DNA of 64,000 nucleotides from Klebsiella sp. RIT-PI-d (lineage in GTDB: Bacteria; Pseudomonadota; Gammaproteobacteria; Enterobacterales; Enterobacteriaceae): NCBI RefSeq assembly GCF_001187865.1, contig NZ_LGIT01000018.1, positions 20,767 to 84,766 of the forward strand, written 5' to 3'. This document shows, piece after piece, positions 8,256 through 18,100 of the stretch; within the stretch, counting starts at the first letter, position 1, and every line of letters starts with the position of its first letter. The position numbers and the translations under genes were made by a program. Below the pieces are notes generated by a model. It was not told where the DNA came from and did not search any database. It saw only the letters and a list, made by a program, of their open reading frames with translations.

Positions 8256-8849
8256 TTAATCCTTGATAAGGGCGGCCAGTGCCAGCCCCGCAAGACGGGC
8301 GCTTGAGAGAAGCTGCTCAACACTGTGACCCTGACGAGCCTTAGCAGACAGTCCGGACATAACGGTGCTGACAAAGTCGGTCAGACGTCCGGCATCTTGC
8401 GGATAGCGAGTCGCTATAAAACGGCGAATAGTGTCCTCAGCGGCCCTATGGAAAACGTTTGAGGCCTGACGAGCCTGTTGATCATTACACCGTGTCCCCT
8501 CAATAACCAGGCAGCCAGTACACACTTCATCTTCACCATAGCGCCGGGCTGCCTCGGTCAGCAGATCGGTCAACGCTTCCGCCACGGTTCGATCGTCACG
8601 CAGCAGTTGAGTAAGGGGGATCGCGCCTGTTTTGGCATAGCGATCCAGCACGCGGGAATACAATCCGGCCTTATTACCAAAAGCGCCATAAAAACTCGGA
8701 GGATTAATATCAAGGGTATCGGTAACATCAACGATGCTGACCGCGTCATAACCTTTTGCATGAAATAATCTCTGAGCAACAGCAACGGCGTGTTCAGCGT
8801 CGAATTTTCGGGGGCGTCCAGGCGTTCTTACCTGTTTTTTAGTGATCAC
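8256..8849 (-). CDS. bdcR: TetR-family repressor BdcR
   Basis: A TetR/AcrR-type repressor matching E. coli BdcR (YjgJ), which represses the divergent bdcA. The GTG start at 8849 gives 197 residues beginning VITKKQVRTPGRPRKF, the same length and start as E. coli BdcR. The longer frame from ATG 8870 would overlap the -35 box of bdcA. The helix-turn-helix is AVSIVDVTDTLDINPPSFYGAF, followed by the ligand-binding domain with DEVCTGCLVIEG and a C-terminal helix VMSGLSAKARQGHS. In E. coli the pair sits elsewhere on the chromosome; here it flanks the adhesin locus. Confidence 0.9.
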   Translation of the reverse strand: MITKKQVRTPGRPRKFDAEHAVAVAQRLFHAKGYDAVSIVDVTDTLDINPPSFYGAFGNKAGLYSRVLDRYAKTGAIPLTQLLRDDRTVAEALTDLLTEAARRYGEDEVCTGCLVIEGTRCNDQQARQASNVFHRAAEDTIRRFIATRYPQDAGRLTDFVSTVMSGLSAKARQGHSVEQLLSSARLAGLALAALIKD

Positions 8850-8860
8850 TACAAAACCTA

Positions 8861-8889
8861 TTGACATCAATCCGGGACTATTTTGTAAT
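8861..8889 (+). promoter_or_regulatory. Sigma-70 promoter of bdcA
   Basis: TTGACA at 8861-8866, a 17-bp spacer, then TGTAAT at 8884-8889. The expected start is about 8896, 25 bp before the bdcA ATG. It lies between the divergent genes, where BdcR would be expected to bind. A perfect palindrome AGTGATCACT at 8841-8850 overlaps the bdcR start codon. Confidence 0.75.
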
Positions 8890-8920
8890 GCATACTACGA
8901 AATCATACAAGGACATTTTC

Positions 8921-9634
8921 ATGAGCGCATTTCAGAATAAGCAGGTTCTGGTTCTTGGTGGGAGCCGGGGGATTGGCGCAGCTATCGTTCGGCGTTTTGC
9001 CAGTGATGGTGCCCGGGTCAAATTTTCTTTTGCCGGATCGAAGGATGCAGCCGAACAGCTGGCGAATGAAACAGGCTCTACTGCCGTTCATAGTGACAGT
9101 TCGATCCGTGATGAGGTCATTACAACTGTACGCGAAAGTGGCCCCCTGGACATACTTGTGGTTAATGCCGGTATCGCTATATTTGGCGATGCTCTGGAGC
9201 AGGATCCGGATGCAATCGATCGCCTCTTCCGGATTAACATTCATGCGCCCTATCATGCTGCTGTAGAAGCTGCCCGGCATATGCCTGAAGGTGGACGCAT
9301 TATCATCATCGGTTCCGTAAATGGCGATCGAATGCCGATTCCGGGCATGGCGTCTTACGCACTCAGCAAGTCTGCATTACAAGGTCTGGCTCGCGGGCTG
9401 GCCCGTGATTTCGGTCCACGTGGGATCACCATTAATGTCGTTCAGCCGGGGCCTGTTGATACCGATGCGAATCCGGAAAACGGCCCTATGAAAGATCTTA
9501 TGCACAGTTTCATGGCTATCAAAAGACATGGGCGCCCTGAAGAGGTGGCTGGTATGGTGGCGTGGCTGGCGGGACCCGAGGCGGGTTTTGTAACCGGTGC
9601 AATGCATACGATCGATGGCGCTTTTGGAGCATAA
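8921..9634 (+). CDS. bdcA: SDR-family biofilm dispersal protein BdcA
   Basis: A 237-residue short-chain dehydrogenase/reductase homologous along its whole length to E. coli BdcA (YjgI). That protein was reported to reduce biofilm by sequestering cyclic di-GMP; no natural oxidoreductase substrate is established. The Rossmann motif GGSRGIG is at about residues 14-20, VVNAGIAIFG follows, and the catalytic Tyr-X3-Lys is in MASYALSKSALQG. It ends VTGAMHTIDGAFGA. The ATG at 8921 is chosen because AAGGA lies about 10 bp upstream and the product then equals the E. coli length. Its genomic partner is bdcR, and the next gene is the bapA adhesin, a functional opposite. Confidence 0.93.
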   Translation: MSAFQNKQVLVLGGSRGIGAAIVRRFASDGARVKFSFAGSKDAAEQLANETGSTAVHSDSSIRDEVITTVRESGPLDILVVNAGIAIFGDALEQDPDAIDRLFRINIHAPYHAAVEAARHMPEGGRIIIIGSVNGDRMPIPGMASYALSKSALQGLARGLARDFGPRGITINVVQPGPVDTDANPENGPMKDLMHSFMAIKRHGRPEEVAGMVAWLAGPEAGFVTGAMHTIDGAFGA

Positions 9635-10555
9635 ATATGCGGGATGGTGAGTAGTTAAAGAGTGGCTTCTCACCGTTCTGTTCTGAAACAGCAAGTACAC
9701 ATCTGTTGACTGAAATGAAAAAACCGTAAGTACAACGCGGTGGTGTTACCCGCGAATGGTATATGCGAACGGGTTAATAGTTAGAATTTAAATAGTTAAC
9801 ACACATTACTATTAAATAATGATAAAAGTTTTTATCTTAGCGAAATCCAAATAGAAATAGACCGATAAAATCAAGGGTTATTTTCAACACAATTACCCCT
9901 ACATCATTCACTTACAATAAAGCAGCGCCGTAATATACCCTTTAAAACCTACCTGGTTATATATTTGTTCTCTGTTGAATCCTTTCAGCATAAAAGGTTA
10001 TACGTCACATTAATTATTACAATACCTTTATGCGACCTTTAATCTTCATCATGAAGTTTATTCAAATTAGAAATTAACCTTTCTTAAATACCGATTATTA
10101 TTAAATTTCACTGAATCCCGCTCATCAATAACCACCAGAAAGCACAAACAATAAATTTAATTAAAAACAATAAATTACAAACAAAACTCCTTTTAATCCA
10201 CATTGATCAATATCACAAAAAACAACATTTATTATTCAGGCTAAAGTAAGCTTTAGTATTCATAAATTTGCTCTTTCTTATTTATCTGGCTATATGATGA
10301 ATAAGCCAGACGATAGATAACGTTCGTGAGGAGCCTACCTTCTACCTGAGAGTCACTGAGAAACTCATCAGCGACCAAAAAAACCAATTGCTTTTATATC
10401 GCTAATGCCGCACAGCAGTAGCCTTAATGAAATGTTAATAAAATGACGGTGAGAAACTATTTAACAATAGAATCTCTGCCGCGGAAACCCTTTACCTCTA
10501 ATTACGACGAGGCGCTATCAGAGCGCTTTATCCATATTTTCGGGAGTAAGAATCA
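9635..10555. other. Long AT-rich leader region upstream of bapA
   Basis: 921 bp without a gene, strongly AT-rich, containing A/T tracts that would suit H-NS-type silencing. It holds the FNR-like site at 10203, the inverted repeat CTAAAG-TAAG-CTTTAG at 10241-10256, and a hairpin with arms TCTGGCT/AGCCAGA at 10284-10309. The last 250 bp probably form a long 5' untranslated region. No obvious sigma-70 promoter stands out. Confidence 0.55.
10203..10216. promoter_or_regulatory. FNR/CRP-like site upstream of bapA
   Basis: TTGATCAATATCAC matches the FNR consensus TTGAT-N4-ATCAA at 9 of 10 defined positions. It lies about 340 bp before the bapA start codon. Function is inferred from sequence only. 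Confidence 0.45.
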
Positions 10556-13500
10556 ATGGTGTCGATATCTGTTATCTCTGCTTTAACGGGTGTAGAAACG
10601 TCTACGACTGCTTCTGAAGTTACGTTGAGCCATCCTGCCATTGTAAAACTTCAGGTTGAGCGGGCTGATATCGCCTCCCTTGCCCGAACCAACAATGACC
10701 TGATTGTCCATTTGCGCTCCGGCGAAACCATTACTATTAAAAACTTTTACCTGGCCGATGGAGCAACGCATAGCTCACTGGTGCTTGAAGACGGTCAGGG
10801 CGCGCTATGGTGGGTTGAAGATCCTGCCGCAGCCGGGCTTAGTTGGGTGCAGATAGGCAGTATTGATGATCTTATCGTCGCGACAGGTACGACAGCAGCA
10901 GAGGGCGCCGCACCGGTATGGCCCTGGGTACTGGGTGGATTATTAGGCGGAGGCGGACTGGCCGCCGTCGCCGCATCGAGTGGCGGAAGCAGCAGCAAAG
11001 ATGACGATCACCTCCCTACATTACCACCCGGAAGCGAAACGGGAGTAGATAATACACCTCCTGATGTGCCTCAAAATCTGCTGATCAGCGGTGATGGCAA
11101 AACGCTTACCGGCAGCGCTGAACCCGGCAGTACCATTACGGTCACCGATGCCAATGGTAATGTGATTGGCTCCGGTGAAACCGGTAGTGACGGTCAGTTT
11201 ACAATTGGTCTTGATACGCCGCAGACCGACGGTCGGCCTATTGACGTCGTGGCGACCGATCCCGCAGGCAATACTGGCCCTTCTGCCAGCGTAGATACGC
11301 CGGATTTGACAGCCCCGGCTGCGCCGACCAATCTCTTAATTAGCGATGAAGGCGCAACGCTGACCGGTAAAGCGGAACCTGGCAGTACGGTTAAGGTTAC
11401 TGATGCCAGCGGGAAACTCATTGGTAGTGGGGTCGCTGATGCGGAGGGTAATTTCCGCCTGACGCTCAGCCCGGTCCAGAATCATGGTGAAACACTTAAC
11501 GTCAGCGCTACCGATGCGGCTGGCAATACGAGTCCTTCGGCTACTGTCATCGCCCCGGATCTTCTATCGTCAGATGCCGGAACATTTGACCACGTGCTGG
11601 ACGATGTGGGATCGATTACCGGCGAGTTACGCAATGGCCAGCTCACCGACGATACTCGCCCTACCCTCACGGGTAGCGGTCAGCCTGGGGCAACCATTAC
11701 GTTCTACGACAATGGTATCGCTATCGGCAGTACCCTGGTGGATGCTCGTGGTGCGTGGAGTTTTACCCCGGCGACCCCGCTGAGTGAAGGCACGCATATT
11801 TTAACCGTCTCTTTTAGCAATACCGGGACATTCTCAGAACCGTTTACGCTGATTGTAGATACCACCCCGCCGACAGCCCCGACCGATTTAATCACCTCCG
11901 AAGACGGCACCACCGTCACCGGCAGCGCCGAGGCGGGCAGCACCGTGACCCTGACCGACGCCAGCGGCAACGTGCTGGGGAGCGGAGTTGCAGGCGCAGA
12001 CGGACGCTTCAGCATTGGCATCACCCCGGCGCAGACCCACGGCGAGACTCTGACCGCCGTGGCGCAGGATGCGGCCGGGAACACCGGGCCATCGGCCATC
12101 TTCACTGGCTCTGACTCGCAGGTGCCGGCGGTCCCGGTGATTGTGAATGTGCTCGACGATGCCGGCACCCTGACTGGCAACCTGAGCAACGGCCAGAGCA
12201 CCGATGACGCCACGCCGACCCTCAGCGGCAGCGGCGAACCCGGCTCCACCGTCTCGCTGTACAGCGATGATGTTTTGCTGGGCACCGTGCTGGTCGATGC
12301 CTCCGGCAACTGGCGCTTTACCCCGGCCACCCCGCTTGCCGACGGTCCGCATACGTTTACCGCCACCGCCACTAACGCCAGCGGCACCAGCGGGACCTCC
12401 GCCAGCTTTACCCTCACCGTTGACACTGTTCCGCCGACAGCCCCGACCGATTTAACCACCTCCGAAGACGGCACCACCGTCACCGGCAGCGCCGAGGCGG
12501 GCAGCACCGTGACCCTGACCGACGCCAGCGGCAACGTGCTGGGGAGCGGAGTTGCCGGCGCAGACGGACGCTTCAGCATTGGCATCACCCCGGCGCAGAC
12601 CCACGGCGAGACTCTGACCGCCGTGGCGCAGGATGCGGCCGGGAACACCGGGCCATCGGCCATCTTCACTGGCTCTGACTCGCAGGTGCCGGCGGTCCCG
12701 GTGATTGTGAATGTGCTCGACGATGCCGGCACCCTGACTGGCAACCTGAGCAACGGCCAGAGCACCGATGACGCCACGCCGACCCTCAGCGGCAGCGGCG
12801 AACCCGGCTCCACCGTCTCGCTGTACAGCGATGATGTTTTGCTGGGCACCGTGCTGGTCGATGCCTCCGGCAACTGGCGCTTTACCCCGGCCACCCCGCT
12901 TGCCGACGGCCCGCACACCCTGACCGCCACCGCCACTAACGCCAGCGGCACCAGCGGGACCTCCGCCAGCTTTACCCTCACCGTTGACACTGTTCCGCCG
13001 ACAGCCCCGATCGATTTAATCACCTCCGAAGACGGCACCACCGTCACCGGCAGCGCAGAAGCAGGCAGCACCGTGACCCTGACCGACGCCAGCGGCAACG
13101 TGTTGGGGAGTGGCATCACCGGGGCAGACGGACGCTTCAGCATTGGCATCACCCCGGCGCAGACCCACGGCGAGATCCTGACCGCCGTGGCGCAGGATGC
13201 GGCCGGGAATACCGGGCCATCGGCCACCTTCGCTGGCTCTGACTCACAGGTGCCGGCCGTCCCGGTGATTGTGAATGTGCTCGACGATGCCGGCACCCTG
13301 ACCGGCAACCTGAGCAACGGCCAGAGTACCGATGACGCCACGCCGACCCTCAGCGGCAGCGGCGAACCCGGCTCCACCGTCTCGCTGTACAGCGATGATG
13401 TTTTGCTGGGCACCGTGCTGGTCGATGCCTCCGGCAACTGGCGCTTTACCCCGGCCACTCCGCTTGCCGACGGCCCGCATACGTTTACCCCCCCCGCCCC

Positions 13501-15127
13501 TAACGCCAGCGGCACCAGCGGGACCTCCGCCAGCTTTACCCTCACCGTTGACACTGTTCCGCCGACAGCCCCGATCGATTTAATCACCTCCGAAGACGGC
13601 ACCACCGTCACCGGCAGCGCCGAGGCAGGCAGCACCATCACTATGACCGATGGAAACGGCCAGCCGCTCGGCAGTGTTGTCGTCGGAACTGACGGCAGTT
13701 TTACAGTTTCGCTGACGCCGGCACAGATTAACGGGCAGACGCTGAACGTGGTGGCAACCGATCCGGCAGGCAATAGCAGTCCGACTGCTACCGTCACTGC
13801 ACCAGATGGTGCGACACCGGGTACACCGGTGATTGAGGTGGCGATTGATGATGCAGGCCCTCAGACGGGGCCACTGAGCAATAGTCAAAGCACTGATGAC
13901 ACCACGCCAACCCTCACCGGCAGCGGCGTGCCGGGCGCAACGCTTACTGTCTATGACAACGGCGTTGAAATCGGCTCGACGCTCATCGACAGCGCGGGCC
14001 GCTGGCGCTTTACTCCTACTGCACCGCTGGGCAACGGCAATCATGCGCTTACCGTGACGGCGACTGATACGGCGGGCAACACCAGCCCGGCATCCGGTGT
14101 CTTTACCCTGACAGTAGATACTAACGCGCCGGCCGTTCCGGTCTTTACCAGCCTGACCGATGATGCAGGCACGCTGACCGGTCCGCTGATCAACGGGCAA
14201 GTCAGTGATGATGCTCAGCCGACATTTGCCGGTCGCGCCGAGCCTGGCAGCACCATCACTCTGTATGACAACGGCACAGTTATCGGCCTGGCGACGGTCG
14301 ATAACAGCAGGAGCTGGACCTTCACGCCGACGACAGCCCTGGCTGACGGTAGTCACAGCTTTACCATTACCGCGACCGATGCAGTGGGAAATACCAGCGC
14401 GCTCTCAGCCCCGTGGACGGTGATTATCGATACCGTTGCGCCAGATGCGCCTCTCTCCCCTGCGGCAACCGATGCGTCAGGTAGCATCACCGGAGCCATT
14501 GCTGAAGGTCAATTCACCGATGAAACGCGCCCGGTGCTGAGCGGTAGCGGCGAAGCGGGTGCGACGGTAAGCATTTACGATGGAGCGACGTTGCTGGGGA
14601 CCGCGATTATTAACGACGCGGGTAACTGGCGCTTTACGCCAACGACACCGCTGGGCGAAGGCGCACACGCGCTGAGCGTTACCCTCACCGATGTCGCAGG
14701 CAACATCAGCCCGCCGTCATCAGCACTGAATTTTGTGGTGGATACCACCCCGCCTGCTGCGCCAGTCGATCTCACGACCTCTGAAGATGGCACGACCGTC
14801 ACCGGCAGCGCGGAAGCGGGCAGCACCGTGACCATTACCGATGCGGGCGGCAATATGCTTGGCCGCGGCACCGCCGATCAAAACGGCAGTTTCAGTATTG
14901 GCATTGTTCCGGCGCAGACCGACGGCGAGGCGCTGACGGCGATAGCCCGTGATGCGGCGGGTAATCAGGGTCCCTCGGCGGCCTTCAGCGGTGCACTCTC
15001 CGGTGTCCCGGATGTGCCGCTGCTGGTCGCTATCGTCGACAATGTGGGGAGTGTTACCGGCAATCTGAGCGACGGACAAACCACGGATGATACCACCCCC
15101 GACCCTCAACGGTACTGGCGAACCTAA
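10556..15127 (+). CDS. bapA: BapA-type giant adhesin, N-terminal part (frameshifted)
   Basis: N-terminal 1,523 codons of a very large secreted biofilm adhesin. Residues 1 to about 115 form the BapA prefix domain (SHPAIVKLQVERADIASLAR, LIVHLRSGETITIKNFYL), which is thought to help hold the protein at the cell. A hydrophobic Gly/Ala stretch (WPWVLGGLLGGGGLAAVAA) and an acidic linker follow. From about residue 165 onward the protein is tandem Ig-like units of roughly 85-105 residues with repeated motifs such as TPPxAPxDL, GTTVTGSAEAGSTVT and DDAGTLTGNLSNGQSTDD. There is no Sec signal; export is by the type I system downstream. The frame ends at 15127 in a non-homologous tail (PDPQRYWRT) because of an extra C in the C-run at 15096-15100. 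GGGAG precedes the ATG at 10556. Confidence 0.92.
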   Translation: MVSISVISALTGVETSTTASEVTLSHPAIVKLQVERADIASLARTNNDLIVHLRSGETITIKNFYLADGATHSSLVLEDGQGALWWVEDPAAAGLSWVQIGSIDDLIVATGTTAAEGAAPVWPWVLGGLLGGGGLAAVAASSGGSSSKDDDHLPTLPPGSETGVDNTPPDVPQNLLISGDGKTLTGSAEPGSTITVTDANGNVIGSGETGSDGQFTIGLDTPQTDGRPIDVVATDPAGNTGPSASVDTPDLTAPAAPTNLLISDEGATLTGKAEPGSTVKVTDASGKLIGSGVADAEGNFRLTLSPVQNHGETLNVSATDAAGNTSPSATVIAPDLLSSDAGTFDHVLDDVGSITGELRNGQLTDDTRPTLTGSGQPGATITFYDNGIAIGSTLVDARGAWSFTPATPLSEGTHILTVSFSNTGTFSEPFTLIVDTTPPTAPTDLITSEDGTTVTGSAEAGSTVTLTDASGNVLGSGVAGADGRFSIGITPAQTHGETLTAVAQDAAGNTGPSAIFTGSDSQVPAVPVIVNVLDDAGTLTGNLSNGQSTDDATPTLSGSGEPGSTVSLYSDDVLLGTVLVDASGNWRFTPATPLADGPHTFTATATNASGTSGTSASFTLTVDTVPPTAPTDLTTSEDGTTVTGSAEAGSTVTLTDASGNVLGSGVAGADGRFSIGITPAQTHGETLTAVAQDAAGNTGPSAIFTGSDSQVPAVPVIVNVLDDAGTLTGNLSNGQSTDDATPTLSGSGEPGSTVSLYSDDVLLGTVLVDASGNWRFTPATPLADGPHTLTATATNASGTSGTSASFTLTVDTVPPTAPIDLITSEDGTTVTGSAEAGSTVTLTDASGNVLGSGITGADGRFSIGITPAQTHGEILTAVAQDAAGNTGPSATFAGSDSQVPAVPVIVNVLDDAGTLTGNLSNGQSTDDATPTLSGSGEPGSTVSLYSDDVLLGTVLVDASGNWRFTPATPLADGPHTFTPPAPNASGTSGTSASFTLTVDTVPPTAPIDLITSEDGTTVTGSAEAGSTITMTDGNGQPLGSVVVGTDGSFTVSLTPAQINGQTLNVVATDPAGNSSPTATVTAPDGATPGTPVIEVAIDDAGPQTGPLSNSQSTDDTTPTLTGSGVPGATLTVYDNGVEIGSTLIDSAGRWRFTPTAPLGNGNHALTVTATDTAGNTSPASGVFTLTVDTNAPAVPVFTSLTDDAGTLTGPLINGQVSDDAQPTFAGRAEPGSTITLYDNGTVIGLATVDNSRSWTFTPTTALADGSHSFTITATDAVGNTSALSAPWTVIIDTVAPDAPLSPAATDASGSITGAIAEGQFTDETRPVLSGSGEAGATVSIYDGATLLGTAIINDAGNWRFTPTTPLGEGAHALSVTLTDVAGNISPPSSALNFVVDTTPPAAPVDLTTSEDGTTVTGSAEAGSTVTITDAGGNMLGRGTADQNGSFSIGIVPAQTDGEALTAIARDAAGNQGPSAAFSGALSGVPDVPLLVAIVDNVGSVTGNLSDGQTTDDTTPDPQRYWRT
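11867..13558 (+). repeat. Three near-identical 564-bp tandem repeats in bapA
   Basis: The phrase CCGCCGACAGCCCCGA recurs at 11867, 12431, 12995 and 13559, exactly 564 bp (188 codons) apart. The three full units between these points differ at only a few bases, while other bapA units are much more diverged. A partial fourth unit starts at 13559 and diverges near 13635. Each unit codes for two Ig-like domains. The near identity implies recent duplication or gene conversion, and copy number could vary between strains or be misassembled. Confidence 0.95.
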
Positions 15128-18100
15128 TGCCACCATCACGGTTTACAACAATGGCATTGCTATTGGTACGACCTCGGTGGATGACGCCGGCAACTGGCGT
15201 TTTACCCCTTCCCCGGCTCTGCCGGAAGGGGAGAATACATTTACCTTTACCCTGACGGCCACTAACGGTAACGGCACCAGCGGCATCTCTTTACCGCTGA
15301 CGATTATTGTTGATACTACGCCGCCTGCCGCGCCGGGCGATCTGGCGGTAACCGGGGACGGGACGACCCTCACCGGGACGGCTGAAGCGGGCAGTACCGT
15401 GACGATTACTGATGCCAGTGGCAATATCATTGGCACTAGCGTGGCAGGCCCGGACGGCACCTTTAGCGCCACGCTGACACCTGCGCAGATTAACGGTGAA
15501 GCGTTGACCGCCACGGCGACCAACCTGGCAGGCAACGCCGGTCCGGGCGCAGACATTAGCGCACCGGATATTACCGCTCCGGCGGCACCGGACGGCCTGG
15601 CCATTTCAGAAGACGGAACAACGCTCACCGGTAATGCCGAAGCCGGCAGTACTGTAACGGTGACCGATGGCAACGGTCAGTCGCTGGGCACCACCACCGC
15701 GGCACCAGATGGCACGTTTACCTTGCCGTTGACCCCGCCGCTGACCAACGGTGAAACGCTGAATGTTGTGGCCAGCGACCCGACCGGCAACAACAGTCCA
15801 GCCGCCAGCACCACTGCGCCTGATACCACGCCGCCGCAAGTTCCCACACTTGAGGCAGTGACTGACGACAGCGGTCCGTTAACCGGGCCGCTGACCGGCG
15901 GTCAGAGCACTGATGATACCCGTCCAGCCCTCAGCGGCAGCGCCGAGCCTGGCACGATCATCACGGTTTATGATAACGGTGCGCTGCTCGGCACAACACA
16001 AACCACTGCCGCAGGAAGCTGGATATTTACGCCGACGCTGCCGCTGACAGAGGGTAACCACGCGCTGACCGTTACTGCAACGGATGCAGCAAATAATACC
16101 AGCGCCGCCAGCCCGGCCTTTAATGTGGTCGTGGATACCCTGGCCCCGCCGATGCCGGTTATTGAGACCATCGTCGACAGTTCAGGATCGACCATTAACG
16201 CGCCGATCACCGACGATCCTCGCCCGACCTTTAGCGGGACTGGCGAAGCCGGGACCACCCTCACCTTTTACGATAACGGCCTACCTGCGGGCAGCGTGGT
16301 AGTAGCGGCTGACGGCCGCTGGACCTTTACGCCTGCGAACGATTTGACCGAGGGTGCGCATACCATCACTCTCACCGCTCAGGATGCCGCCGGAAATATC
16401 AGTGCGCCATCGCTGGCGCTGACGCTTGAGGTCGATACAATCGCACCGGATGCGCCTGCCGTTCCGGTAATTAATGACGATACCGGTACGATCACCGGTC
16501 CGGTGGCAGACGGTCAGCCGACGGATGAAACGCGCCCGCGCCTGACCGGCAGCGGCGAGGCGGGAACGACAATCACCGCCTGGCAAGGCAATGTCATCGT
16601 GGGCAGCGCGGTGGTTGACGCTCAGGGTAACTGGAGCCTGATCCCGAATACGCCGCTGGCGCAGGGGATCAACGCCCTGCGCTTTACGGCCACCGATCCG
16701 GCCGGTAACGTCAGCGAATTCTCCGCAACGCTGAACATTAACATCGATATCACGCCACCTGCGGCGCCGACCGCGCTGGTTGTTTCCCTCGATGGCACCA
16801 CCGTCACCGGTTCAGCGGAAGCCGGAAGCCTGGTCACGATCAGTGATATTAACGGTAACCGTCTGGGTTCAGCGACGGCAGGCGGCGATGGTACTTTCTC
16901 TGTCACGATTTCCCCGGCGCAAACTGACGGCGAATCGCTGCTGGCGATAGCCCGCGACAGCGCCGGCAACAGCGGTCCGACCGCCGCGTTCAGCGGTTCG
17001 ACATCAGGCTACCCTGACGTGCCGACGATCCTCGCCGTCTCCGATGATGTAGGATCAATCAGAGGGAATCTGAGCAACGGCCAGCATACCGATGATACCC
17101 GGCCGACGCTGAGCGGGACTGGCGAGCCGGGCGCGACCATCACCGTCTATCTTAACGGTGAAGCCGTCGATAGCGTGCTGGCTGATGCCGCCGGCAACTG
17201 GCGCTATACCCCGGCGACCCCGCTGGCGGAAGGGGAAAATGCGTTTACCTTTACCGTCACGGCAACCAACAATAACGGCACCAGCGGCGAGTCTCAGCCT
17301 TTCACCCTGGTTGTTGACACCCTTGCCCCGGATGCCCCGACGATCGCACAGGTGATTGACGACGCCGGGACCCTCACTGGCGCGCTCACCAACGGGCAGA
17401 TGACGGACGATCGTCAGCCAACGTTTAACGGCAGTAGCGAACCGGGTGCCACACTGACGTTCTATGATAACGGCGTGCAAATCGGTAGCGTACTGGCGGA
17501 TAACAACGGCAACTGGCACTTTACCCCCTCTTCGCCGCTGAACGAAGGGGCGCACAGCATCACCGTGACGGCGACAGATACCGCAGGCAATGTCGGTGTC
17601 GCCTCACCGGCCTTTGGTTTCACCGTGGCAATCACGGCCCCTGATGCACCAGCCATTACGGCCGTTGTTGATGATATCGGCCCCCTTACCGGTACGCTCA
17701 GCAGCGGACAAACCACCGACGATACGCAACCGCAATTGAGCGGTACAGCGGCCATCGGCAGCCAGATTATTATCTACGATAATGGCGTGCAACTGGGCAC
17801 CACCATCGCAGACGGTGACGGACGCTGGATCTTTACCCCGAATGTGGCGCTGAGTGAAGGCAATCATGACTTTACCGTTACCGCTGCCGATGCTACGGGT
17901 AATGTCAGCGCAGCGTCACCTGTATTCACTCTGATTGTTGATGTCACTGCGCCAGTCGCGCCTGCAATTCCTGTGGTGACTGACGATGTGGGAAGCATTA
18001 CCGGCCCGCTGACTAACGGCCAGGCCACCGATGATACCCGTCCAACGCTAAGCGGAACGGGCGAAGCGGGAAGTCTGATCACTATTTATGACGGTGAGAC

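Noticed and set aside
11867..13640. Regular repeats considered as a CRISPR array
   Set aside because: Units are 564 bp, coding and contiguous, without short repeats separated by unique spacers.
11704..13797. 697-codon open frame on the minus strand inside bapA, and many similar long antisense frames up to 29 kb
   Set aside because: They mirror the repetitive GC-rich coding strand, have no ribosome-binding site and give low-complexity Val/Ser/Pro products; the plus-strand adhesin explains the region.
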